NCBI GenBank assembly: GCA_012862575.1
Contig: BLSF01000031.1
Coordinates: forward strand, 1-64,000
DNA length: 64,000 nucleotides
Direction of reading: 5' to 3'
Source of the DNA: Parietichytrium sp. I65-24A
Lineage: Eukaryota > Sar > Bigyra > Thraustochytrida > Thraustochytriidae
Shown here: piece by piece, positions 50,864 to 60,218 of the stretch
How positions within the stretch are numbered: the first letter of the stretch is position 1
Layout: each line of letters starts with the position of its first letter
Made by a program: the position numbers and the translations under genes
The notes under the pieces: model-generated
The model's database searches: none
Seen by the model: the letters and a program-made list of their open reading frames with translations, nothing else
Told to the model about the DNA's origin: nothing

Positions 50864-51326
50864 TTTCTGCGGCGGCAGCAGCCTTCTTGGCAGCTGCAGC
50901 AGCTGCGGCCTTCTCCACTAGCCAGGACGAGGACTGGACTCTCGCACCAAGCGGGCAGACCACCTCGATACCGAGCTGCTTGCACTTCTCGCGCTCCTCC
51001 TGCATGTACTCTGGGCCCTCGTCAAGACCAATGGCAAAGACATCAGGGGAAATAGACTCGATTCCGCGGCACACCGAGGAGTCTGAGTCAGGAGCTTCCA
51101 TGGCAGCGTCGACACATCGAAGAGCACGGACCATCTTGACTCTCTCTGCTGCTGGCATGAAGGCCTTGCCTTTCTTCACCGCAGCTTGAGCGTCGTTGTT
51201 GACAAGAACCCACAAAGTTCCCTTGCCATCGCCTTCGTTTGCGAGGGCCTTTGCCTTCTTCAAGTAGTCCACATGGCCGTGGTGGAGTGGGTCGAAGAAC
51301 CCTGAGACGCAAACCACTTTGCCCAT
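50859..51326 (-). CDS. small cytidylyltransferase-family nucleotidyltransferase
   Basis: The 155-residue product has the HxGH nucleotidyltransferase signature (His15-His-Gly-His18) in Gly-Phe-Phe-Asp-Pro-Leu-His-His-Gly-His. It also has Val-Asn-Asn-Asp, Lys-Lys-Gly-Lys-Ala-Phe-Met-Pro-Ala-Ala-Glu-Arg and Ala-Leu-Arg-Cys-Val-Asp. This wording resembles bacterial heptose-1-phosphate adenylyltransferase (HldE C-domain) and glycerol-3-phosphate cytidylyltransferase-like stand-alone domains more than the larger eukaryotic Pcyt enzymes. It should transfer a CMP or AMP group to a phosphorylated small molecule; the substrate is open. An Ala/Lys-only tail (about 138-155) resembles histone-H1 tails and is odd. 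AATAAA overlaps the stop codon (50858-50863). Single exon; bacterial origin is possible. Confidence 0.82.
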   Translation of the reverse strand: MGKVVCVSGFFDPLHHGHVDYLKKAKALANEGDGKGTLWVLVNNDAQAAVKKGKAFMPAAERVKMVRALRCVDAAMEAPDSDSSVCRGIESISPDVFAIGLDEGPEYMQEEREKCKQLGIEVVCPLGARVQSSSWLVEKAAAAAAAKKAAAAAEK

Positions 51327-51631
51327 TTTCCGCTGGAAATTTGACTAACTCACTGAATAACCCAACCTGCGAAATCCACCATACATTCAAGTCAGCCACA
51401 CAACTGCAACGTCCATGCCACTAAAACCTCAACTTCACACATCCGTCCGATCCCCATTCACTCCTTCATCCTGCCGATGCAATACATGCAACAAACCGTT
51501 CCAAAGTTGCAACAGCTCCGCCCCACCCACATATATACATTTATATATATATATATATGTATACCACAAATGAGCCCAAATACATTCTCTCTTCGCGCAC
51601 ATTTCCATCACCCATCCATTTCCACAATCCG

Positions 51632-51662
51632 CTATTATATATATATATATATATATATATAA
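51632..51662. repeat. (TA)n microsatellite
   Basis: About fifteen TA units lie roughly 300 bases upstream of the nucleotidyltransferase ATG. A shorter run is at 51541-51558. Confidence 0.95.
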
Positions 51663-51901
51663 TGTATATAAACAACCCCCATTTTTCAATCAATCCCAGC
51701 TCCAACGCGCTCCATATATACCGCTCCCACGCAACCAGACGGACCAAATCCCGTGTCCCATGCGCACGTGCGCGCACCCCCACACCTACCCCACACTTAC
51801 CCCACACGTACTCTCTTGCGCACAAACATCCACACATATCCACATATCTACATATCCACACTCTTTCACCAACACACATCCGCACATTCATATCCTGTAC
51901 A

Positions 51902-51945
51902 ACTCACTCACACTCACACTCACTCACACACACACACACACACAA
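51902..51945. repeat. (CA)n/(CACT)n microsatellite
   Basis: CACT units pass into a pure CA run of about ten units. Confidence 0.9.
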
Positions 51946-51986
51946 ACGCGTCCCACCTTAGTTGTTTGAATAGCACCTACCTTAGT

Positions 51987-52001
51987 GTACGCGAGGACAC
52001 C
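51987..52001 (-). promoter_or_regulatory. candidate promoter motif GGTGTCCTCGCGTAC
   Basis: Minus-strand match to the sites at 23762 and 44022. It continues into ACACT, so it contains CGCGTACACT. Confidence 0.42.
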
Positions 52002-52848
52002 TGTGTTCTGCGATGAGTAAATGCTTCTCGTTGCACTCTTTCTTTCGTTTCTTTCCTTTCTTAGTTCGTTGTTTCTCATTGCGAGTCGGATTTCTGTGCC
52101 GGCACCGAGCGCTAGTGTTTACGTTACTTGACGCCTACTTCGAGTGGCATAGTAGTGGTTACATGGGAGTAGGAGGTGGTAGGTGGTGTTAGGGTTTAGG
52201 GTAGGGGAGGGTGGTGAGTAAGCGGATGGGTAGGAGGGGCTGTGAGGTAGTTAGGCTTGGGCTATCTTTGTCGTTTGGTTGAGAGGAAGGGAAGTTTTAT
52301 TTGCAGTGGCTTTTTTTTGAAATTGTTAGTTAGGTTTGTGGGTCTGATTTAGATGTGTCAATTGGTCGAGTTTGTTATTGGGTTCTTCTGTCCTGTAAGG
52401 ACATTGTTTGCAGTCAAGTAGTTTGTTGGTTTTTAGAGAAAAACGAAACAAAACAAAACGACGGAGAGAACCAACCGCCCAAAAGACCCAGTTACTGTCT
52501 TGGGTTCTCTGAGTTCTTACTCTACCGCTATTAATCTTCTCAATCATTTGCATAGCAGTTGCGATTTCCCTCCTTACGTCGCCGAGTAGCCAGCGGTAGA
52601 GACACCTGGCAGTTCTGGTCAGTTCGTGAACACTATATTGTTCGCGAACAAGTGAAGAGCTCCCTCCCTGCCACTCTCGTTTCTCATTTTTCTTGCCTGC
52701 GAGTGCCCCGCGATACTAGTCGGCAAGAATTGGAACGGCTGCGAGGACACTTGCGAGATTCGGACCCGCCGCTCTGAACTTGATCGCGTGCGCCGATCCA
52801 AGACCCGCTGAGCTGTGGGAGTTAGAAGGGAGTAGTGCTATCTCTAAG

Positions 52849-53483
52849 ATGGCTGAGGAAGCGCTGAAAGATCTCACCAAAAGAGTGGAGCTGCTCGAAC
52901 TACTCGGACCAAATATGCATATGCAAGGAGCGCAGACGCAGCCGAGCGAAGAAAGTGTGAGTTGAAATTGTGTTTTGTGTGAGCATTGATGAGGGCACGA
53001 AATGGAACGCGCACAATCCATGTCATTTTTCATTTATGCGTTTGTTCATTGAAAAGAAAAATATGAAATTATGATGAACACGAAGAAAAAAAATGGGCTA
53101 GGCATGGATGGATACGAATGTGGGTGTGACTCGCGGGAGATGTCAATGGTTGATTTGGTTTTGGGGATTGGATTCATTGAAAAGAAAATATGATGAACAC
53201 GAAGATGGGCTAGGCACGGATACGGACGTGGGTGTGACTCGCGGGAGATGTCAATGGTTGATTTGGTTTTGGGGATTATTGGATGCTGACTACACTCTTG
53301 TGGCGTTTGTTGAATTGCGTTTGGATGACGCGGTGCCAAATGCATGCGTGGTCTGATGATTGTGCCGAACAGAAAGAGCTGCGCGCGGAAAATGCGTTGC
53401 TAAAGGAGAAGGTTGCCAAGCTAGAGTACAGAATCAAATTTCTTCTTAACGCGCTTGAGGAAGCTGATCCGCGACCAAAGTAA
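52849..53483 (+). CDS. small coiled-coil protein, two exons
   Basis: Exon 1 (52849-52956, 36 codons) ends before GTGAGT. Exon 2 (53373-53483) starts after CCGAACAG and ends in TAA. Joined, they give 72 residues with the intron in phase 0. The N-terminal helix (Ala-Leu-Lys-Asp-Leu-Thr-Lys-Arg-Val-Glu-Leu-Leu-Glu) and the C-terminal leucine zipper (Leu-Arg-Ala-Glu-Asn-Ala-Leu-Leu-Lys-Glu-Lys-Val-Ala-Lys-Leu-Glu-Tyr-Arg) are strongly amphipathic. I do not recognise a named family. The intron carries a duplicated block of about 110 bases (53049-53167 and 53176-53277). The exon boundaries are inferred from consensus and frame. Confidence 0.62.
53049..53277. repeat. tandem duplication inside the intron of the coiled-coil gene
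   Basis: Two copies of about 105-120 bases share AAATATGA/AAATTATGA, CACGAAGA, GATGGGCTAGGCA and a GTGGGTGTGACTCGCGGGAG core continuing through GATTTGGTTTTGGGGATT. Confidence 0.9.
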
Positions 53484-53713
53484 TTACAAAGCGAGGTACC
53501 CCACTGGGTCGTCATTCGAAAGATCTTGATTTGAGCAAAATAAAACAAAAGACGCTAATTGCAGAACTGAGAGAGCTTTTTCTACTCGACTGTGTTCTGA
53601 AGAAAAGGAAAAGTGAAACTGGCTTTTTGTTACTTTTTGGATTTTGTGGTAAAGAGGAAGAACTTGGCGCCGCTTCCAGAATCGTTAACCTTTTGGGCAT
53701 CGTTAACGCAAGT

Positions 53714-55873
53714 TTACACCGCAGTCTTCATCTGCTCAAACTTTTGTTCGATAGCTTGAATGATCTGGTCCGTTTTGCTGTACACTTCTTCCGTTGGAGT
53801 CTTTGGATCGATGAACTTCATCTCAGTGACCTGAATGATCTCCTTCTCGAGAGTGTTGCGGATCAGAGACCACCTGCGTATATCATAAACACACAAAAAA
53901 CTGGTCAGCAATCCGACACCGATTTTGCGAAATTCGACACTCCCAAGGTCAACTTACGTGATTTTGTTTTGTGCTGGCGACCTATAGGCGAAAGAGAGAA
54001 AAGCAAGGCAACAACAACAACAACAACAGAGAACAAAGTCGTTAGGAAACGAACACCCAGCGAAAAAGGATACAATCCCTGATCACAACTTACTCCTCGA
54101 TCGCCTTGACTGCGTTGTCGTAAAAGCTGACGATGGCCTTCATGATAGCCACACTCTTGAACAGCGGGCAGGTGTAATCATAGTCACTGAAGGCGTTCTG
54201 CTGCAAAAAGTCCTCGCGAATGATACGGGCAACCTCGAGGGTGAGTTTCTGATCCTCTGAGAGGGAGTCCCGCCCAACGAGCTGGACGATCTCGGCCAGT
54301 GATGACTCCTCAGAGAGAATGCGCTTCATGCTGTTCTGCAGACGACCGTACTCTGGTGCCATTTTTTCAAACATGGGTTCCAAAACAGCCATGTATTTGG
54401 TGTACGAGATGTTCCAGTTCACAGAAGGGAAATGTTTACGCTGCGCAAGCTTCTTGTCCAAACCCCAAAACACCTGCACAATACCAAGGGTTGCACTAGT
54501 CACAGGATCGGAAAAGTCTCCACCAGGAGGGGACACAGCACCCACAACGGTGATAGATCCCTCGCGATTTGGCGAGCCCAGGCAGCTCACGCGGCCTGCG
54601 CGCTCGTAGAATCGCGCAAGACGAGCTCCGAGGTAAGCTGGGTAACCTGAATCAGCAGGCATCTCACCGAGACGACCGGAAATCTCACGCAAAGCTTCGG
54701 CCCAACGGGAGGTCGAATCTGCCATCATTGCCACATTCATTCCCATGTCGCGATAGTACTCGGCCTAGGGTCCCCCGCGAGTCGACCATACATATTGACA
54801 GCCAAATTAGTCAGTAATTCGCGGGCAATAAAGAACTCAGTTAAAGAAGGATTCATGATCGCGCACAAACTTACAAGCGTAATTCCAGTGTAAATCGAAG
54901 CTTCACGAGCAGCGACAGGCATGTTGGACGTGTTTGCGACCAAGCAAGTCCGAAGCATGACAGGGTACTCCTTTGACTCGAACTCCATCATGAGCTCTGG
55001 GAACTCTGCAAGCACCTCAGCCATTTCATTTCCGCGTTCACCGCACCCGACGTAAATGACAGCCTGGGTGTTGGAGTACTTGGCCAAGGACTGCGAAATC
55101 ACAGTCTTGCCGCAACCGAAAGCACCTGGGACAGCGCATGTACCACCGAGAACAGAAGGAAACAAAGTGTCAACAACGCGCTGACCAGTGACAAGAGCAT
55201 CGTTACCAGCGAGCTTCTCAGCGACTGGCCTTGGTTCACGAACAGGCCAAAAGTGGAATGGCTTGAGCTCCATCACCTTGCCAGCGTCTGTCTTGACCTT
55301 GAGCACAGTGTCTTCAAGAGTGATCTCCTCGTTTCCGTCGGTGCCGTCGTGGTAAACCTCCACAACAGTTCCGCGCACGTTTGGTGGACACAGGATGGAG
55401 TGCGAATGCATGACCTCGTTCTCGAACACGCGGCCAAAGATATCTCCGCCAGAAATAACGTCGCCTTCGGACACGTTCATAGGCTTGTACCTCCACTTCT
55501 TCTCGCGATCTAGCGCATTCACGGTGATACCCTTTCCAATGAACACAAGATCGTTTGACACTTCGCGAATGCGTTCGAGCGGACGCTGGATACCGTCAAA
55601 AATCTGATTCATGATACCAGGTCCAAGTTCCAAAGACAATGGCGCTTTGGTGCGGAGGATAGGGTCGCCGATGGTGAGACCGGACGTATCCTCGTACACC
55701 TGGATCGAAGCGGTGTCGCCTTCGAGCTTGATGATCTCGCCCACCAACTTTTCGGTTCCTACGCGGACGAGCTCGTACATTGCTGCACCCCCCATCCTGT
55801 CACCCACTACCAGTGGGCCGGACACGCGGAGCACGTATCCATAGTCACTTTCCTTCTCCTCCATGAACCCCAT
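53714..55873 (-). CDS. ATP6V1A: V-type proton ATPase catalytic subunit A, four exons
   Basis: The exons on the minus strand are 55873-54875, 54764-54094, 53981-53958 (only 24 bases) and 53873-53714. All introns (110, 112 and 84 bases) have GTAAGT donors and AG acceptors. The sum, 1854 bases, gives 617 residues, the usual length. The P-loop Gly-Ala-Phe-Gly-Cys-Gly-Lys-Thr is at 250-257, and the non-homologous region typical of subunit A precedes it. Intron 1 falls after Tyr-Thr-Gly-Ile-Thr-Leu, exon 2 resumes with Ala-Glu-Tyr-Tyr-Arg-Asp-Met-Gly, and exons 3-4 join as Ile-Thr-Trp-Ser-Leu-Ile-Arg. It hydrolyses ATP to drive proton pumping into acidic compartments. Subunits c and G are encoded in the next 4 kb. 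Confidence 0.95.
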
Positions 55874-56095
55874 TTTCTATCCTCACTTTGCCCCGAGTGT
55901 CCTGCTCTGCTCGTCACCCACAGTCGCGTGCAACAAACAACAAACACACAAAGATAAACAAACAATCCATTAGCATTAGCAAAACCATTCCAAAACACCA
56001 ACAGCGCAACTCGACAAATAAATAATGCCAACACATGTATGCATATACACATATACATGTCTGTCCTCATATCCATAATCATACACACACGTGTA

Positions 56096-56132
<37 letters not shown>

Positions 56133-57830
56133 CGGATTCGAAGGACCTTATCATCGAGCACACCATTCTCTCCTCGGTCCCATCTCGCGATCCGAAATCC
56201 GCGCACAGATTTCTCCTCCCGCGTTCCCGCCGTCCTGGAGTCTCCCAGGCCTCCACACTTGCGCCACTCAGCCCGGACGGACCGCGCACCCGCACCTCCC
56301 CAGCGCGCGCACACCTCCCGCGCATCGCGCGTGCATCGCCAAAAAATCGTCCCAAAGCGTCCCACTCGCCCGCACTTACCTCAACAGTCCGCGTGGCCGA
56401 TGGTCTTCCTGCGCTTCGCAGCTGCTTGTTGCTCACAAAAGGAGAAAATCTTATCCTGCCACAGAAGTGTGGGGAGAGTAGCACCGTGGGGGACGGTGGG
56501 CGAGGCGCAGAATGGGCGGATTATTTTGGGATATTTTTTCGGCTGTCTACGGAGAGGTACTAATGTAGGCTTTAGATAGATGGATAAATAGATAGATAGT
56601 TAACGCGGAAAGTGCGGCTCTGAGAATCTCTGAGAGGATTGTTTCTTTTTTGACAAACAAGTTTCCATGAGCTGATTTGATGTTTGTTCATTCAAAGATG
56701 AAGTGGATGGACTCTCTGCTCGATGATTTGGATACTTTGGATAATTTCCGGACGTCGCGACGGGTATGAAAATGCAAGATGAAAGCTTGAAAGATGATGC
56801 TCTAGAGAAACAAGTGCAAGATACAGTTTTTCGCCGAATCTCACAATAATTCAAAAAGGAAAATGATTGGAAAATGATGAGAAAAAGAGTCAGTAAATCG
56901 TTCATAGAGTAGTCCATAGCGCGAGAGCCTACCCAGACGCGTAACTAGGGACGGCAGAGGTACTAGTACTGCGCGAACTGCGAGGATGGAAAAATTGTGC
57001 CACTGCAATGGCCTAGCGGCCACTAGCAATCACACCTTCAGCGAATGAAGGAACCCTGACGAAAGATAATCCTCCAAGCATAATCGCCCTCTACTCCCCA
57101 CCTGTCAGTTTGGCGACTCTCTCCGCATACTAGTTACTATCCAACATTAGAATACACTGCCCGACTCAGGGGGCATATTAGGCCTGTCTCGTTGCCGACT
57201 CCTGAAGCTCATACTCGCCTATGCTTTAGAGCCACTCACTTCTTCCCTCGACAAACGCTGTAGCAGGGCGGCGGCTGAATGGGCTCCAAGTCCCCGTAGC
57301 CGTTACCCTCGATTCGCGCTGTGAGCTCAGCCGCGACCCGCCGTTGACAGAGCGTACATCGAGGGTACCACGGACTTAGTGCCCAGCGCCGAGCAGGATT
57401 TTCCACAACCTTCAGTTAGAGTGCTCTCTCTCTCTTTCGGTTTCTGTCGTTGAGTGCAACTGCGAGGGTAACGGCGAACTGTGAGTGTAAGTATCGTGCG
57501 CGCAATTTTGCGGTGTGCAAGCGAGTGTCAAGAGTGCGTATGCGGTGCGCTGTAACACTTGTTTGCCCGGGCAAGCAGGTTTTATCGGCGATCTTGAGGT
57601 GGTTGGATGTATGGATGTGTGGGTGGATGGATGTATATATGTATGGATGTATGGGCGGGGGAAAATTGGAGTTTGAGTTTGAGTTTGGCGGAAAATATGG
57701 CCAAGTGGAAGATGGGATTCTGACATTGTTGATTCATTTGTTGGTAATGCTGTTGGCTGGCGCGCAGATTTGAAGAAAGGTTCGAGCAGAAGGAGGAGTT
57801 TGGAAGAAAAAACAACAACGTGCTAGAAAA
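55874..57830. other. 2-kb divergent spacer between V-ATPase A and c genes
   Basis: It holds a TA microsatellite about 230-250 bases upstream of the A gene, a GC-rich patch (56180-56400), TC/GA words, and a run of GGATGT/GGAT-type words in the leader of the c gene (57600-57660). Frames here (for example 57450-57773 plus) are low-complexity and rejected. Confidence 0.55.
56094..56128. repeat. (TA)n microsatellite upstream of V-ATPase subunit A
   Basis: About fifteen TA units, interrupted once by TG. Confidence 0.95.
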
Positions 57831-58647
57831 ATGAGTGAAGCTTTGGCAACGCTGGAGAACAGGTAAGTCGCGCGGTGATTTTTTGAAGTCAAGTGGTTGG
57901 TGAAATGGAAGAGTTGGTTGCCTGACGGGGAGTGTGCGTGTGGTTGGTGATTGTGTGTAGCCTTACCGGGCCATCGGCCTTCTTCTTCGGATACATGGGT
58001 GCAGCCTCTGCACTTGTATTCTCCAACTTGGGCTCTGCTTATGGAACAGCAAAGGCTGGAGTCGGCCTTGTGTAAGTTTCTTTCTGGCCGAATAATTTTT
58101 TTGTGTGTGAAACGCGGCTTGCTGACTGGGCGATTTGTCCTTTGTGTCACTTTCTCTTCCCGACTCCAGCTCCATGGGTGTGATGAACCCTAGTATTGTG
58201 ATGAAGAACGTCATTCCTGTGGTCATGGCTGGTATCTTGGGAATTTACGGCCTTATCGTTGCCATTTTGATCTGTAAGTTGCCCTTGCCTGTCTTTTAAC
58301 CGCAGTATGACGCGCCTAACCAGATTTGGTCCGTTTAAAAAAATTCGTCGAAAAATATAGCGAACGGAATCTCCGCTCCTTCTATCACCGAGGGCGAGTA
58401 CCCATCCCTCTGCAGCAAGGCAGAGTGCTACAAATACTCTGACGGCTTCCGCGGTCTTGCATCTGGTTTGTGCTGTGGAATTAGCAGCCTCGGAGCAGGT
58501 ATGGCCATTGGAATCGTCGGTGATGCTGGTGTCCGCGCAGTGGGACAGCAGGAGCGCCTCTTCGTCGGAATGATTCTCATCCTCATTTTCGCAGAAGCTC
58601 TTGGTCTTTACGGACTCATCGTTGCTCTTGTCCTCTCCGAGTCTTAG
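57831..58647 (+). CDS. ATP6V0C: V-type proton ATPase proteolipid subunit c, four exons
   Basis: The exons are 57831-57862, 57961-58071, 58170-58273 and 58361-58647, with introns of 98, 98 and 87 bases, GTAAGT donors and AG acceptors. The sum, 534 bases, gives 177 residues. Four membrane helices match the 16-kDa proteolipid: [16 protein letters not shown] in helix 1 and the proton-carrying Glu161 in [10 protein letters not shown] in helix 4. It forms the rotating membrane ring. The loop between helices 2 and 3 is about 15-20 residues longer than usual and contains two extra cysteines (100, 105). Confidence 0.95.
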
Positions 58648-59453
58648 ACAGTGCGGCGTGCAGATGCTCATCAATCTTTTGCATTTTAGTGTGGCCAACT
58701 TTTTTCTACAAATTCAATAGTGCCCGTTTCATTTCTCTTCCATTTTGTATCCCTCTTTCTCTCTGTCGGGCATTCGTTGATACGATTCCATTTGCGTCTT
58801 CTCTTTCTTTTTTTTTTTGGTTATACCGGTACAGTTGTTTGTTGGAAGAAGCTCTTTTGCTCTCATCAAGTCAGATTAGTCAGATTAGATATTTCTGCAT
58901 CTATCTATACTTGCACAGTACTAGTGATCTCTCTATTCTGACTCATAGCCATTGATATCTTATCTTTTCCACGTCTACTACTGTAAACAATATTTACTCT
59001 TACCACCTCACCCTTACCAGGGACCACCATCCGAGCCTATTCAACCCTCCTATTAAATACGGTATTTACATTACTAATAGCATAATTAGTATCTATCTTA
59101 AGTATCCAGTTAACACCATAGTTAAGAATCTACCTACCCAAAACGGTGGACTCCGAGCGGGAACAAAAAGGAGGAGCGAGCGAGTCACAGCGCACAGAAA
59201 ACCATTTTCGCAAACGATAATCTCGCATAGATTTCCCGCCGCGTACTAGCGTCCTCGCTAACGACTGGATAGCACTCGCTACCCGGTACCCAACGCGTAC
59301 CCTAAGCAGCTTGCCCCGGTGGGTTAGGTCGTGAGGCACTCGGAGATTTCACTTGGTTGGATCCCTGTGCGCGCGGGTCAATACATACAGGTTGTGTATA
59401 CATATACATATACACATACAGGAACATATACATATTGTTGGTGGATCAGCAAG
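58648..59453. other. spacer between V-ATPase c and G genes
   Basis: A 3' T/C-rich part is followed by TAC/GTA-rich DNA, a GCCGCGTAC box near 59240 (213 bases upstream of the G gene) and ATACATAT repeats just before the ATG. No gene was recognised. Confidence 0.6.
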
Positions 59454-60032
59454 ATGGCGGATATGCAAAAGCTGAAGAAGGCCGAGGAGGAGGCTGGAAA
59501 GCAAGTGGACGCTGCGAGGAAAGGTGCGTTTTGATGTTTGATGGTGTATCTCAGATGTGCGGATGATTATGCCGTCTGTGCTTTTGATTCGAAAGTGTTG
59601 TGTTGTGAATGGGCTGACTTTGATTCTGGCATGTGTGATTTCGTTTGTGTTTGTTTGTTTGTTTGTTTGTTTGTTTGTTTGTTTGTTTGTTTGTTTGTTT
59701 TGTTTGTTTGTTTGTTTGTTGTTTGTTTGTTTGTTTGTTTTTGTCGGAATGAAGATCGCGCCGCAACGCTGCGCAAGGCCAAGGCGGAGGCAGAAGCAGA
59801 AATCAAGGCATACAAGGATGCTCAGATGAAGAAAATTTCAGATTTGAGACAGAGCCAGAGCGGGGAGAATGACAAGTTGTCTGGCCTGGCAAAGCAAAGC
59901 GAGCAAGACACCGAAACCCTGAAATCAGATGTGAGCAAGAACAAGGCCGACGTGGTGTCCATGCTGGTAGACGTGGTCACTGCTGTTGACCTCAGCATCC
60001 CAGAGGCTCGCAAGGGAATCAAGTCAAAGTAA
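59454..60032 (+). CDS. ATP6V1G: V-type proton ATPase subunit G, two exons
   Basis: Exon 1 (59454-59523) ends before GTGCGT, and exon 2 (59755-60032) begins after GGAATGAAG. Joined they encode 115 residues, the normal size. The N-terminal helix (Lys-Leu-Lys-Lys-Ala-Glu-Glu-Glu-Ala) and the conserved Arg-Lys-Ala-Lys-Ala-Glu-Ala-Glu-Ala-Glu-Ile-x-Ala-Tyr block fit the peripheral-stalk subunit G, which pairs with subunit E. The 231-base intron is mostly a GTTT repeat. The gene lies 0.8 kb from, and in the same direction as, the subunit c gene. Confidence 0.9.
59643..59741. repeat. (GTTT)n microsatellite inside the subunit G intron
   Basis: About twenty-four GTTT units with two small interruptions occupy much of the intron. 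Confidence 0.95.
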
Positions 60033-60218
60033 ATGAGTCTATGACTGTAGCTACATCAAACTTCCACAACCAAAAAGAGAAATTGCGGACGCATACTTCC
60101 CTTTTTTCATAATTCTTTTTTTTTAATCTACGGAATTCTCCCTTCTTCACAACGTCTTTCTTCATCAAATTTGTCGTCAGAGGAGAAAATAGCTTGCGAG
60201 ATTCTACTCGATCAGCCC

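Larger units (their letters stand above)
51327..52848. other. 1.5-kb divergent spacer rich in microsatellites
   Basis: It contains (TA)n at 51541-51558 and 51632-51662, ACAC text to 51945, the GGTGTCCTCGCGTAC motif, and a G-rich stretch with telomere-like words near 52190. No gene was recognised before the coiled-coil gene. Confidence 0.6.

Noticed and set aside
54737-54874. Read-through of V-ATPase A exon 1 into a longer ORF end
   Set aside because: The residues after Thr-Gly-Ile-Thr-Leu do not match the family, and clear GTAAGT and AG sites mark a 110-base intron there.
57450-57773. 107-codon plus ORF before the subunit c gene
   Set aside because: Low-complexity text from GGATGT repeats; it probably lies in the leader.
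59538-59754. Upstream part of the subunit G second-exon ORF
   Set aside because: It reads through the GTTT repeat of the intron; only the part after 59755 matches subunit G.
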